A stretch of 64,000 bases of DNA from Glandiceps talaboti (Eukaryota > Hemichordata > Enteropneusta > Spengelidae): assembly GCF_964340395.1 (NCBI RefSeq), contig NC_135554.1:3886475-3950474 (forward strand), read 5' to 3'. The position numbers and the translations under genes are program-made. The stretch's first letter is position 1, and each line of letters begins with the position of its first letter. The notes beneath the pieces are model-generated. The model had not been told where the DNA came from and ran no database searches. It was given only the letters and a program-made list of their open reading frames with translations. Below, one piece after another: positions 10,873-22,461 of this stretch.

Positions 10873-10997
10873 GATTGACGTAGAACTATGGTAGACTGAT
10901 AAACTGAGAATATTTCATAGTGTGCTACAGCACTTATGATTGACGTAGAACTATGATCGACTGATAAACTGAGAATATTTTGTAGAGAGCTACAGCA
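10873..10997 (+). repeat. 65-bp direct duplication in the LINE spacer
   Basis: GATTGACGTAGAACTATG occurs at 10873 and 10938, each followed by ...GACTGATAAACTGAGAATATTT and ...GCTACAGCA. It is a two-copy tandem repeat of the inter-ORF region, as often found in LINE untranslated segments. Confidence 0.8.
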
Positions 10998-12171
10998 AAC
11001 GGGGTGGTTGGTTCTGTTTGGACCTTTTTTTTCTTTGCATTGTTTTTTAAGTGTTTTCTTTGTGTTGCTGCTTTAGTGGTTGTTTTGTTTCGCTTTTTGC
11101 TGTCCTTGCAATTTCCGTCAATGTTTGTGCAACGTGACTAGCCTTATTTGTAGATTTATTGTAACAGACGTTTTACACCAATTCTGATGCGTGAACGCTT
11201 CAACATCAAAGTGCTCTCCCTTAATGTCAGAGGTTTAAATGTAAAACAAAAGCGAAGGTCTGTCTTTCGTTGGGTCAGGAAAAAAATAATGCTGATATAG
11301 AGACATATAGCACGCCCCAGGATGAAAATACCTGGCGTAATGAGTGGGGTAATGAAGTTCTTTTTTCTCATAGAAATAATTACAGCAGGGGTGATGGTTC
11401 TCTTCAGCCCACAATTTGAGTATATTATTAAAAACAATGTCATAGATTCTGAAGGTAGATTTATTATTTCCCACTTAGATGGTGGAGATTCAGTCTTCTA
11501 TTTCATTAATGTTTATGCCCCCAATGTTGAAAGTAATCAACTGCAGTTCATTAGTAATATTATTAATCGCATGAATAGCCTCAACTTGGGGTAGGTAGAT
11601 AATATCATCATAGGTGGTGATTTTAATGTAATTTTAAATCACAGATTGGATAAGTTTAGAGGTTCATCTGAGCTTGGAACACAAAAAGGAAAAAGTGCCA
11701 GTAAAATTGCAGAACTTATGAATACTTTTGATTTACAAGACATATGGAGGTTAAAACATCCTACCTTAAAGCGTTTTACATGGAGGGGAGGTAATTCCAT
11801 TATTCAATCTCGGTTGGATTACTGGCTTATTTTTAATAGTCTTCATGACTATGTTGAAGATACTGACGTTCTACCTTCAATCAAGTCAGATCATTCTGCC
11901 ATCTTTCTTCACATTAATAGTTTTAATGCGGTGAAAGGGGATGGGGGTACTGGAAGTTGAACTCAACAATTATTAATGAAGAAGAATACATTAATCAGAT
12001 TAACACAGAGAAGGAGACTTGGATTGATGAATTTCACGAAATTGTGGATTGCAGGGTTAGAACTCGGGAACTTATCAAGAACAGAATAAGGCGATTTAGT
12101 CAGAAATATAGTAAAGAAAAAGCAAAGGGTAGAAAAGATAAAAGATATAGCCGAATTACCAAAAATAATTA

Positions 12172-12470
12172 ATTATGCAAATTATTCGTTAACGCTGTAA
12201 GGTACATCATCAAATTTTATAGGACAAATGTATGTTGTTATAACGAATATACTAAATTATATTGAAATTGAAGTATGCAGTCTTAAGATATTGCTTAATT
12301 ATTTGATTTCATTAATATGCAAATTTCTCTAATTAAACATTAACCGATCTGGCTGAAAACCTAATCAGGTCTAGCTATTACCCTAAAGATTATTACAATA
12401 ATTCCAAATTTCATTACAATTGAGCCAGCCGAATTTTAGAAAAAGATGACACAGACACACAGACAAACAC

Positions 12471-12565
<95 letters not shown>

Positions 12566-12621
12566 CACACAGACAGACAGACATTTGTATTTTAATACCT
12601 CCCCTACCCTTACGGGAGGTA
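12172..12621 (+). mobile_element. HINE/Helentron-like small element nested in the LINE
   Basis: The LINE ORF2 reading stops at about 12172 and resumes at about 12622, so about 450 bp are foreign. The insert is AT-rich and non-coding, contains an (ACAG)n tract (about 12447-12583), and ends in an 8-bp hairpin: TACCTCCC at 12596-12603 with GGGAGGTA at 12614-12621. A microsatellite next to a 3' terminal hairpin, without long TIRs or a target duplication, is the design of Helentron-derived short elements such as DINE-1 and bivalve pearl/MINE-like elements. The class is inferred; no helicase is present. Confidence 0.45.
12471..12583. repeat. (ACAG)n microsatellite
   Basis: An almost pure ACAG repeat within the nested element. 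The long Cys/Val/Ser frames it creates on the minus strand are artefacts. Confidence 0.95.
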
Positions 12622-14974
12622 AAAACGCTGGGTAATGACGGCATAACAGCGGAATTTTACAGTAACTTTTGGTCCTGGATAGGCCCCTATCTTGTTAATT
12701 CTCTTAACGCGCATGATAAGGGTGAATTAAGTAACTCTCAGAAACAAGTAGTAATAACTTTAATTGATAAAGGAAAGGATAGGTTAGAGCTCGGTAACTG
12801 GCGACCAATCTCTCTTTTAAATGTAGATTATAAGATAGGTTCCAAGGCTCTTGCAAGCAGAATCACGGAAGTAGGCGAGTATTATCAGTGAGAATCAGAC
12901 GGATTATGTCAAGGGCCGGTATATTGGTGAAACAATTCGCACAGTTCTTGACATTTTACAGTACACAAAAGATCATGATATTCCAGGTTTTATTGTGTGT
13001 TTATTTTAAGAAAGCTTTTGATTCTATTGAGTGGCCCTTTCTTGAACTCGCTCTAAAGGAATTTAACTTTGGTGATTCCTTCATCACGTCAGGGTGACCC
13101 CTATCTCCGTATTTATTTGTGATTACAATTGAATTAATGGTTATTGCTGTAAGGTAAAGACAAAGTGAAAACATTAAGGGTATCTCCATTGATAAGAGAG
13201 AAACCAAGTTAGCCCAGTATGCCGACGACACCTCAGCCTTACTTTCTGACATTAGTTCTGCAAAGGAATTCCTTTTTCTGCTTGACCATTTCAGTAAGAT
13301 GTCAGGCCTTGTTATTAATAAACAAAAGACAGAGGCAACGTGGATTGGGTCTAACAGACGCATTGATTTGAAACCCCTAGATCTTTCATGGCCTGATAGA
13401 CCGCTAAAACGTTTGGGAATTTATATTTCATATGATGACATGAATTTGAACAAACTTAATTTTCAGGATAAAATCGATGAGGCCCGGGGTTGTTTCAATA
13501 TCTGGAGAACTAGGGGTTTAAATCCTCCTCGGCCGAATTCAACTCTGTAAAACATTTATAATTTCTAAATCTTCTTATATGGTTCTTTTACCAATTTCTC
13601 GTGAGTACTTGAAGCAAATTGAAAGATTAATTTTCAGATTCATATGGGCAGGGAAGCTGGAAAAGATTAACAGGGTAACAAGGATTTCCGACTTTAAAAG
13701 CGGAGATCTGAAAGTACCGGACTTCGAGTCCATTGTGATGACTTCCCGGGTTATGTGGATCAAAAAATACCTTAATCCCTCCCAGTCAATTTGGAAGTTC
13801 TTTGCAGATTCTTTTGCCAGAAGGTATGGAGGTCTTCATTTTTTGCTCTTGTATTGCAATTTTGGCGTAAACAAGTTATTACCGAATTTCTATAAAGATT
13901 TGTTAAGATCTTGGTTATTGGTACGAAGTGATTTGGAGCAGTCCTTGCATACTGATTTCCTTTGGAATAACAAATATTTTCAAATTGGTGGTAATGAATT
14001 ATTCAATAGAAATATGATGCAAGCGGGCATCTGGTACCCAGGGGATCTTCTCGAAGCTACAAATAGAACTATTCCTTTCGAGGTGTGGGTAAATCGAGGT
14101 GTTTATTGCAGGTACTTTTGTGTTTGGGCGGCGCTTGTAAATTTAATAAAAGCGGGCAAAATGCAAGCTGTTAGTGGAAAAAACATTTCTCATTCCCAAC
14201 TCTTGAGTTCATCTTCAAAATATATCTATCAGTTTGTACTTAACTCTAAACACATTACTTTCAAGAAACCTTGGATCTCTCAATTTACCATAAATACTAG
14301 AGAGAATACTGACTCAGAGTGGATGGATATTTATCTTCGACCACACATTGTATCAATGGATACCAAATCCAAGATCTTTCAACACAAAGTTTTACAGAAT
14401 TATCTTGCTGTTAATTATTGGCTCAAGAAATGGGGTATTACAAGTAGTGAAACCTGCTCTTTTTGCTCAAATTACAGTGAAACTATCCTTCGCCTATTTT
14501 GTGACTGTGAGATAGTATTAGCCGGTTTTTGGGTACACTTTAAGACATGGTGGAACACGTTAACAAATGTACAAATTAATATCGACTGTGATGTAATTCT
14601 GTATGGGTCTACAAACTATCCAGTGATTCTTAATTACATTTTGATTCAAGCCAAGCAGTTTGTTTTCCAGGCCAGAATATTACCTTCATTCCATTTTATC
14701 GAACATCTCAAACAGTTGTATAAGATTGAAAAACAAATTGCTGTTAGAAATAACAGACAAGACAACTTTTATCAGAAATGGTCATTGCTAGATAATCTCA
14801 ACTAAGGTATTTCTTTCAAGTTAACTTTAACAGATTCTTAGTTACCATGACTTTGTCTAAATTATTTTTTGTAGCTAGGGATAGCATTGTTTGTTTGGTT
14901 GTGTGTTGTTTTTTCCTTCTCGTATGTATTGTAGTTCTTTTTCGTTTGTTTCTGTAATAAAAAGTCGATAACAC

Positions 14975-15919
14975 ATCTCTATTAAAGGGTAACTCTATTC
15001 CACGTAATGAAGGAGTTTTCATTAAGTTTGTGTTGTGGAGAGTTATTTCATGGTTTTACAACACCTATACATTCTACAATGACATACGATTTTAAAGAAA
15101 CGTCGACTTGAAGTTGTCCTTTTCATTTTGCGTTCTTTGCTGTTGTGAGGTAGCAGGTAGCATAAATGTTTATTGATGAAATAATATTCATGACTTAATT
15201 CAAACAATGTCACCATATGTACCTCAGTAACGCTCGGAAGGTTCCGTCATTTCCACGTCACAATAGAAGACCCATCTATCAATATTAGTTTGCAAATCTG
15301 ATCTCCTCTACACCAACCTTTACATTATCTTCCAATGGATTGTTTTATAGATTTTTTTTATACCACAAACATATGTAAAGTAGTGAAAGACCATAGTTAA
15401 AAGGAGTGGCACCAGACTGGTTTGTATAGAAAAAGATTCATGTCATTTTCTAGATATAATTCATTTGTTTTCTGTAAATGAAAAGATATCGACTCCTTTA
15501 AAAAATGCACAAATGCATACCGTACGGAATTCTCTGGGTTTTTTTTTTACAGTATTCCGTATAACGTGTATGAGTGTCCTCCTAGTAATAGTAAAACACA
15601 TTAGGTGACGAAAAGACACCTGGCACGCCAACACTACGTAGTTCTTTAAATAAAATTATGACCTTTGGCAGAGATATTAGTTTAGTGGCCATGGTGTTCT
15701 CTTAGGACTTGGAATTCACTTATTTCATCACACATTATAATCCAATGGGTAGACGTAATCGATAAGTAAAACGACGAAATATCCTAAACATTAACTCGTG
15801 TGTTGTAGGCAAGGAGGAATATTTAACAAACATATTTATATGTTTTCAGTATCTACAACAGCTATGCCCTTCTCATTGCCACATAGACATATTATATATT
15901 TTTATTGGTATATCATTTT

Positions 15920-15922
<3 letters not shown>
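14975..15922. other. Non-coding part of duplication unit 1
   Basis: No gene is seen. From about 15600 the sequence matches unit 2 at about 23690-23800 (GCACGCCAACAC against GCACGTCAACAC; AGTATTAGTTTAGTGG-like blocks at 15675 and 23770). A match near 15860 (CTACAACAGCTATG) reappears at 26000. Confidence 0.5.

Positions 15923-16005
<83 letters not shown>
15923..16005. repeat. (AT)n microsatellite
   Basis: About 83 bp of pure AT/TA dinucleotide. Confidence 0.98.
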
Positions 16006-16008
<3 letters not shown>

Positions 16009-16802
16009 GTTATGGAATAGAACGATAACACTGCAAGCTCTAATGAACAGTAAAATACGCAAAGAAATATATAAAATTCACATGTACCAAACGACCCCTA
16101 TAGAACACGCCTCAAAGATAGAATAAGGATGGAAAATGACTTCCTCCTCCTTCAACCCCAATCGATCTTCATCACCAGAAACCTTACAAATTCCTGAAAT
16201 AGACATATCTGATACACTATGATCGATAGTAAAGGATTTCCAAGAAATAGAGGAAAATGGGTGTACCACAACACAATAAAAGCTGTACATTACCATGAAT
16301 GTTCCAATAATCCTTTGTTGCTGTTTTGTACTACAGAACGTCTTTCGTAAATACTCTTCATCGAAAGCATGAACTCTCATGCAGCAGTTGATATCATGTT
16401 GTCTTTATATAGCCTGGAATTCAAAATTGTATCACCTTAGCCAGTATTAGCTAGAAACTAATAACATCTGGTTTTGTAACCTTTATATTATGTACTTTCA
16501 GGTATAAGACATACAAGCTCACGATATTGAATATTTTAGTAATGGAAAGAACCCACAGATCTTAGGAGTATGTCTTCAAAGTAATTGTATTAGTTAGCTG
16601 ACATATTAAAAAAAACACAGCTTGTTCCAACGTCTAGATTTGATAGATGTAGACTATAGCCAAATCACTTGCATAGCTACATTTATAAACAATCTCTCTA
16701 TATCATGGGACTGTCATATGTGTTCTAAAATCTAGATATATATATAATATTTACATTATATATTTATATGTTATTCTATACACTTGATGAATGAACTACG
16801 TC
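16006..16802. other. 3' end of duplication unit 1, no gene
   Basis: Non-coding sequence that aligns to 26070-26545 in unit 2, with many shared blocks (CAACACAATAA, CCAGTATTAGCTAGAAA, ATGTACTTTCAGGTATAAGA). Similarity fades at about 16735, the edge of the duplicated block. Confidence 0.6.
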
Positions 16803-16926
16803 ATTGTATGCTCCCCGGGGAGTTGAGGAAGACTAAAGGGCCGTTGTGCCGTTCTGATCCGAGCCAGGGGTAATAATTGTAAAGCGCTTTGCGCACGGAG
16901 TGGGAAAGCGCTATATAAGAACCCAA

Positions 16927-16971
<45 letters not shown>
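16803..16971 (+). mobile_element. 3' tail of a SINE/LINE with (ATT)n end
   Basis: It contains AAAGCGCTTTGCGCACGG and GAAAGCGCTATATAAGAACC followed by (ATT)n at 16928-16970. This tail module is shared by many retroposons of marine invertebrates. The 5' part and promoter are missing or unrecognised. It lies just outside unit 1 of the duplication. Confidence 0.6.
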
Positions 16972-16975
<4 letters not shown>

Positions 16976-18296
16976 TATTGTATTATCAGTACAAATACAT
17001 GTGACGTAAACTTTGTACAGTTACATGCTTCTAAGTTGAACTACTCGTACTACTGGTAGGACCTAATGTCTTTTGGGAAAAACAACTGAAATTAACGACT
17101 TTTCGTATGATAGCATTCTTGCCTAATATGATGTGTACATGTTTGATTCCGGGGGATCATACATTTTTTTAATCCTGTAGAACATTATCGATGTATTGCT
17201 ATTGTAAGACTTGTTTAGTTGCCCGAAGGTTAGAGGTAATGTCTTCACACTGCAATGTACTTAGTATATCCATGTACCTGAAGAGAAAAAAACTATGGGG
17301 TTGAGTATCGTACTAAGTTCGTGGAAAGTTCTACAAACCACATATCCTACCAATACGAAATTTCGCGATGTTTTGCTGCAACCAAACACGGAAAATATAG
17401 TTACCTTATCTGAATAACATTATTTCATTATGTCAAAATTGCATAGGCTGTGGGCGGAGTTCATGCAATCATCACGTTACAGGTGCTTCTATTGCCTTTT
17501 GCACTTGAATACAACGTGTCCACTGGATACATTTTGTATCAACAACCTCGTGAACTACACTTGACACGACAGGTACACGGAATATGCTGACAACTTGAGG
17601 ATCGCATTGTTGATATACCTTGTTTTTGTGTATGATATAACGATTCACATAGCCAGTAGCTATCCAAAACAGGAGGGGGGAAGACTATAAAAATGGAGAT
17701 ATCAAACTTTCGGAAGTCTAACGATTCTTCGTTGTTTTTCATGATGGTTAATTAACTACAGATCCTGATAGTAGACATGATTCTCAATCATCTAGTACAA
17801 TTTCTGTTTGATGAATTTGAATCGCCTGATTTTGTCTTTACACAAATTGTCTGCATGTGTTCGGTACAAAATGATATTGCATGTCGACAAGGCATTTGCT
17901 GCACGTCTCTAAATGTCAGTATGTAGGATTATGATTTGTGTTAGTCAATTTCAGAAATGTATGTCACAAGTTACTCTCCTCGAACTCTACTACACAGCTA
18001 CTCATTTTTAGTTAAGTTTCTTAATGTTCAGGTTCAAACATGTATAGTTGAAAACCAGATCTAGAGACACTACTGTATGCCATTGCTTGACAGTGTGAAG
18101 TTCAAGGTTAGGAGGTTATGACGTCACTAATTCTCAACCTGAATTCTTAATATAATTCCAGTTTTATTAAGCAATAATTAAACACCTTATCAATCAGTGC
18201 AGGTCGACTTACTCTTTTCGAGAACTCTAACTTTTAATACAGAGTGTGTTTTAGGTAACTATGGTAACCGTTATATTTCATACACTTAGAAAGCTT
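16972..18296. other. Spacer between the duplicated units, no gene
   Basis: No coding signal, RNA gene or clear repeat is seen. Short frames in this stretch have no recognisable features. Confidence 0.4.
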
Positions 18297-18778
18297 TTAG
18301 TTGTTGCAAGGGGGCCTGGGGAATGGGGGGGGGTCATTTTTGACAAATTGCGGCACTTGGGGAGAAAATGGAAAGGGGGGGGGTGTCATATATTACTTTG
18401 AATCATTTTTCTTGTAACTTTGCATTATCTTGTTATTTTGGCATGATCCCAGCCAATTAGACCCAAACACAGGCATTGATTTATTACAAACACAAACTAA
18501 CTGTGATGGTAATTGTGGGGAAACAACAAATGTGGTGGGATATCTTACTACAGATCTCGCACTCTAACAATTCACTACGTCATACGAAGGGAGGGGATGT
18601 TTAAAATGTTTTTTTCAATGAAATATTTGAACAGAGGAAGGATCATATTTTTGAGAAAGAAAATTTAAGGTGGTCACTTTTTAGCATAATATGAACTACG
18701 TGAAAGGTCACATTTTATGCCACAGACCGGGTTTGATATTCCCAGCCCTTCCTTATGTAATTATTGAAGGGTCCGTTA
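18297..18778. mobile_element. Decayed G-rich TIR element (same group as 6750-7710)
   Basis: The right end reads GGTCACATTTTATGCC, ACAGACC, then CCCAGCCCTTCCTTATG and TTATTGAAGGGTCCG, followed by TTA (18776-18778). This parallels, block by block, the right end of the element at 7650-7713. The left end (from about 18301, GCAAGGGGGCCTGGGGAAT then GGGGGGGTCATTTTT) matches internally but has lost its first about 15 bases. A TTA lies at 18297-18299. G-rich GGTCA...TTTT subterminal repeats lie on the same strand at both ends. No reading frame is left. Confidence 0.5.
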
Positions 18779-20160
18779 GACAAATAAAAAACATCCAGCT
18801 TTGCACTAAACAATCCTCCATACGTATTTGCTGTTCAGCTCCAATGGTTTCATATTTAATACATTGTTCGTGTTTTATATTAAGGCAAAATAAAAAAAAT
18901 GTTTGTTTCCGATAACATGACTTCAGAAAACTGGGTAGGTAGGTCGGAATTTTACTTTATTTTACTTAAAAATTTGTTTAAAAAAAAACAAAAAAAAAAC
19001 TAAAACATCGACCTCAAAATGATTCACTCGTCGGTCACAATATTTCCGAGAGATTTTGATGACGTGTATAAAAGAAGTAAGTGAAGACAGTTTAAGTTAA
19101 GTACACGCTGCCACAGTCTAAATATACATAGCTTTCTCTAGATTTTTTTCTAAATTGACCACAGATGAGGTAAAGTCATGAAGGTGTACATGGAAATGGA
19201 AGTAAATTGTAACAGTTCACCTTTTTTGCATGCACGCCAATGTTTAGGGTTGGGGGCTTAAACCAGGGTTAGTCGCGTTGTTTGGTTCCGGTTACCCGAC
19301 CCCACCTAGTCTTTCACGCCGACCCTAAACGTTTTTTACGTATTCGAGGAAAAAATAAAAAAATCGCGAAAATTGTGAAGTCTCACAAGAAATAGTGGAT
19401 GCGCATATTAACATCAATTGAAAAAGACAATATAAAACTGTTCTTCCAAACTGTAATCGCTGTACATCTAATGAGAGGAAACCAATAACACAGAGACCAT
19501 ATATGGAAATCTACCTACCCCACCTATTCTAAAATGGAATGTTATGAGTTTTTTTACGACTTATCAGAAACATTATTTGGCTTAATTTCATTCCATACAT
19601 AATTTATCTTTAATTTCATAGGACTTCGTAATAATGGATATGTTACAGCTAATTAATTTCGCTTATCATTAAACATGTCAGTGTGGAGATGATTTACTGT
19701 ATGATTCTCTGTATATGTAGGTGACAACATTAACACGTCCCACCTTCACATACTGCATCTCATTTTAACAAGTTCTTTCTTTAAATCTTTACTATTCCAA
19801 CTCTTTATCATGAAATATATATTTTGCATTTAATATATAATTTACACCTCCCTCTAGTCATATTCCCTTAATTGTAACTCTGTAACTTTACAATAATGTC
19901 TGGTGGGTTACGATGCCCAATGCATACCAATCAACCTCTGAATACTTTACATCTCGAATAATTTTGTGAAATTTACACTTCTCTCTTATATGGGTAATAA
20001 AATCTAGAGATACTATTTAAATACCCCGTCAAATTCAAAGTTCATACCATGCTTGAGAACTCATTATAGTGTATGTCAATGCAATTACCGTAATTAAACG
20101 TCGACCTTTCCATGTCATTGAAGTAAGGCAAGGCAAAATATTGTTACCGATATAGTTATA
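18779..20160. other. Spacer and 5' flank of unit 2, no gene
   Basis: GGGTAGGTAGGT at 18935 and an opposed CTACCTACCCCACC at 19514 could be the ends of another old inverted-repeat element, but the match is too short to call. From about 19840 the sequence is the 5' flank of duplication unit 2. Confidence 0.35.
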
Positions 20161-20164
20161 TCAT

Positions 20165-20252
20165 CTGCAAGAGAAGGGATCGGATATAACAAGTACTGTT
20201 GTGTAAAGTACTGTTATGTGATTGGTGATAAGTTGTGCACGGATACGCTGAG
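20165..20252 (+). other. Putative 5' non-coding exon of the GPCR pseudogene
   Basis: The counterpart of 6525-6589. TCATCTGCAAGAGAAGGGAT opens it and TTGTGCACGGATACGCTGAG closes it, immediately before GTATGT. The extra ACTGTTRTGTRA duplication inside makes it longer than in unit 1. Conservation of the donor while the coding exon has decayed is expected if loss was recent. Confidence 0.35.
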
Positions 20253-20684
20253 GTATGTTGCAGTTGTTTCTGCATTGTTCGAATATTTGCGACAAAGAGT
20301 GTTGCCCTTTTGTATATGTATTTTCTAGAGTGGTCTGAGATGCAAACGATTGACAAACATAGTTATCATCTTATCGTAATAAGAAACAAATACATGACTA
20401 AGTCTTGATAAAGGAAAAGTTCTCCCGTTTTATCTCTTACCATTGATTAGCTGATATTACGAACATGATCTCTCCTTCATACCGTAGATTGTATACATTT
20501 ATGGTTTCTTTAATCAACGTATTCTGATATGTGATGGAAACATTTAAGACTTGGAGAAATAACCCCGTCTTTCCTGTTGACAGCTTATCGTTATTGAACT
20601 ACAAATGCACGGTATCTTTATCGTATCCTTACAGTTGTCTCACTCTGAACCACTAGTGTTATACTCAATGCAACTTTACTTATA

Positions 20685-20749
20685 ATACACCAAATCTTTG
20701 TCTTGTCAACATATAAGTTATATGTTGACAAGACAAAGATTTGGTGTAT
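20685..20749. repeat. Perfect 31-bp hairpin with 3-nt loop
   Basis: ATACACCAAATCTTTGTCTT... at 20685-20715 pairs without mismatch with 20719-20749; the loop is AGT. It lies in the presumed 5' intron of the unit 2 copy and has no counterpart in unit 1. Either a very recent foldback duplication or a tiny MITE. Confidence 0.9.
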
Positions 20750-21367
20750 ATTATTGGAAGTATTCGACACATAAATTCTGTCACCTGAAGTGGATAACGT
20801 GTATGATGACAATCGATTAATTTAACTGTAAACCTTTACAGTTCAAAACGCATTCTGTTTCTGGTGATAACACAAAGCATCTTTGTTGTCAAAATTATAT
20901 TCTATAAAACCGAACTCAAATTCTTCCTTTGTTGCTTTGTTTACATCTGATTCGTGTGCATTCGCATATTCGTCCTTACATTGTGCCACCAATGTAACAC
21001 ATTTTGAAAAGTGACTGTCTTCCAGCACATTGACTATTTTTACCACGGTAACTATAGCACAAAGACTACATTAAAGACATATTTGTCAGGAAGAAGTCGA
21101 ATTATATTGGCGATCAAGGTTCGTGTATTAATAATGAAATTGGCATCTGTTCGCCAGTTTTACCGACCGGAAACTGCTGCCTATTCAATTAAATCCATTG
21201 TGTTTACAGCCATTGACATCAGTGAATCGTCCAATTTTCAATTTCAGATATCCTTTAACTATGTTAACAGGGTTTGAATTTATATAAGGTGCATAAAATC
21301 CAATGATCTATCAAATCAACTTTTACAGATAATATAATGACAAAGGACCTTTGTGTTAATGTAGTAC

Positions 21368-22461
21368 ATGTGTATATCAAATTCTTTCTTATTTCTTAGT
21401 TCTTGGAAGGTGAACCTTCTCAACCAAACTGCCTTCGGTGATTCTGATGGTGGTGAAGTCGGAGATAAGATAATAATGGTGGTTATTCAAGTCCTTATAG
21501 CCATTGCTATCATTCTCTCCAATAGTCTCGTGTTGGCATCAGTGGCAATTTTCAAGACATTACGGGAGAAGCAATTCAACCACCTTATCTTAAACCTTGC
21601 TGTAGCAGACTTGTGTACTGGTATTATCCCCTTACCAACTACAATTTATTGTTTCTGGTACGGCGAGTGTAAACTTAGTGAGCAATTGTGCACTATTTAC
21701 ATGTCTATAAATATGTCACTTTCAGCTATATCTACATTAGGTGTTATGTTGGTTAGTGTAGATAAATACATATTTGTAATGCACCCACTTCGATACTACG
21801 AACTGGTTACGCCAAGAAGAATAAACATAGTAATCGTAACAACATGGACGTTGTCTTTTACGATATCGAGTGTGAGTTGTATGACAGGATGGAACAAACA
21901 TGAGATGACTGAAGAATTAGCACAGCGTGATATCGTGTACCCACCAGCTTGCTATGTCGTCACATCAGAATACATTATTTTATTTTCCTTGTACACTGTG
22001 TTTATCCCAGCGTCTGTAACAACGTATACTGGTTTTCGTATACTCAACGCCATTCGAAGTCAACTCCGGAAGATATCGTCACAGAACGACGAGCAAAGTT
22101 TCCAACAAGAAGAGCCAACGTTTCCGCCTTCCTCTGAAAATCAGCTTGGACATTGGACAGTCAAACGTTACAACATCCTAATTCTGACCAACTTGTTGCC
22201 AATGACAGTGAAGTGATACCTGGTGATAGCAGTAAGTCAATGGGTTTAGTCATTGTTATGCTCTTCGTCATGTGGGCGCCATTTAATTTTATTCTCTTTA
22301 TGTCAAAATTTTGCAGTACTTGCCAGGTTGACTATAGACGTGCATTTGAGTTAACACGTATGCTTGGTTTCTCCAACTCATCTCTAAACCCAATTTTATA
22401 CGCCAAAAATAAAGAATTCCGCGATGCTTACAGAAAGATTTTGCATTGTAATTTTCGCTGA
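21368..22461 (+). pseudogene. GPCR paralogue, decayed (start lost, frameshift, 174-nt deletion)
   Basis: Nearly identical to the intact receptor at 7919-9139 through TM1-TM5. Three lesions are seen. (1) The start ATG is GTG at 21410-21412; translation would need the upstream in-frame ATG at 21368, if not spliced out, or the ATG at 21476 at the edge of TM1. (2) A 5-nt insertion at about 22153 (GGACAT TGGAC AG) shifts the frame in ICL3 and leads to TGA at 22214-22216. (3) A 174-nt deletion at about 22233, in frame by itself, removes 58 residues of ICL3 up to the base of TM6. TM6, TM7 and helix 8 remain readable in the shifted frame up to 22461 (MWAPF, NPILY). A truncated five-helix protein could still be made; whether it is expressed is unknown. 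Confidence 0.85.

Larger units (their letters stand above)
11187..14805 (+). pseudogene. LINE ORF2 (APE endonuclease - reverse transcriptase), broken
   Basis: The ATG at 11187 begins RERFNIKVLSLNVRGLN, the first strand of an APE-type endonuclease. Later endonuclease landmarks are GGDFNV (about 11611), SRLDYWL (about 11809) and SDHSAIF (about 11887). After an insertion at about 12172-12621 the RT resumes with LGNDGITAEFY and NWRPISLLNVDYKI. Motif A reads YFKKAFDSIEW, so the usual catalytic Asp is Tyr. GDPLSPYLF (motif B) is seen at about 13095 and YADDTS (motif C) at about 13218. The C-terminal 408-residue segment (13579-14805) is intact and holds the CSFC...CDC zinc-knuckle-like motif. Multiple frameshifts and stops (for example at 11298, 11594, 11958, 13550) make it non-functional. 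Confidence 0.88.
9845..14974 (+). mobile_element. Near full-length L1/Tx1-like LINE with 13-bp target-site duplication
   Basis: The 13-bp sequence AAGTCGATAACAC is present at 9845-9857 and again at 14962-14974, bracketing a 5.1-kb insertion. Order: a 5' UTR (9858-9989), ORF1 with coiled coil and RNA-binding domain, an inter-ORF spacer with a 65-bp direct duplication, ORF2 with APE endonuclease, RT and C-terminal Cys/His motif, a short 3' UTR, and a TCTGTAATAAAA end. The ORF1 type and the SRLDYWL, SDHSA, WRPISLLN and LGIY motifs place it in the L1/Tx1 group. Several stops and frameshifts make it inactive. An unrelated element is inserted in ORF2. It is not seen at the matching place of unit 2. 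Confidence 0.88.
6165..16735 (+). repeat. Segmental duplication, unit 1 (GPCR-bearing)
   Basis: Unit 1 matches unit 2 (about 19840-26545) in the same order. A 5' flank (for example TTTACATCTCGAAT at 6299 and 19945, TCTTATATGGGTAATAAA at 6332 and 19984) is followed by a non-coding exon, the GPCR coding exon, and a 3' flank (for example TAGCCAGTATTAGCTAGAAA at 16438 and 26246, CAGCTTGTTCCAACGTCTA at 16618 and 26433). Unit 1 is longer mainly because it holds a TIR element in the presumed intron and a 5.1-kb LINE downstream. Boundaries are approximate, taken from where matching fades by eye. Confidence 0.85.

Noticed and set aside
10960-10990. Similarity of the LINE spacer (GAATATTTTGTAGAGAGCTAC) to the 43-bp satellite core (GATATTTTGTAGAGCCAGAC)
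   Set aside because: Only about 13 matching AT-rich bases; too short to claim that the satellite derives from this LINE.
12383-12644. Cys/Leu/Ser/Val repeat frames on the minus strand
   Set aside because: Translation of the (ACAG)n tract in the nested element.
18935-19527. Opposed GGTAGGTAGG / CTACCTACC blocks as TIRs of an element
   Set aside because: The match is a short low-complexity string and the sequences beyond it do not pair.
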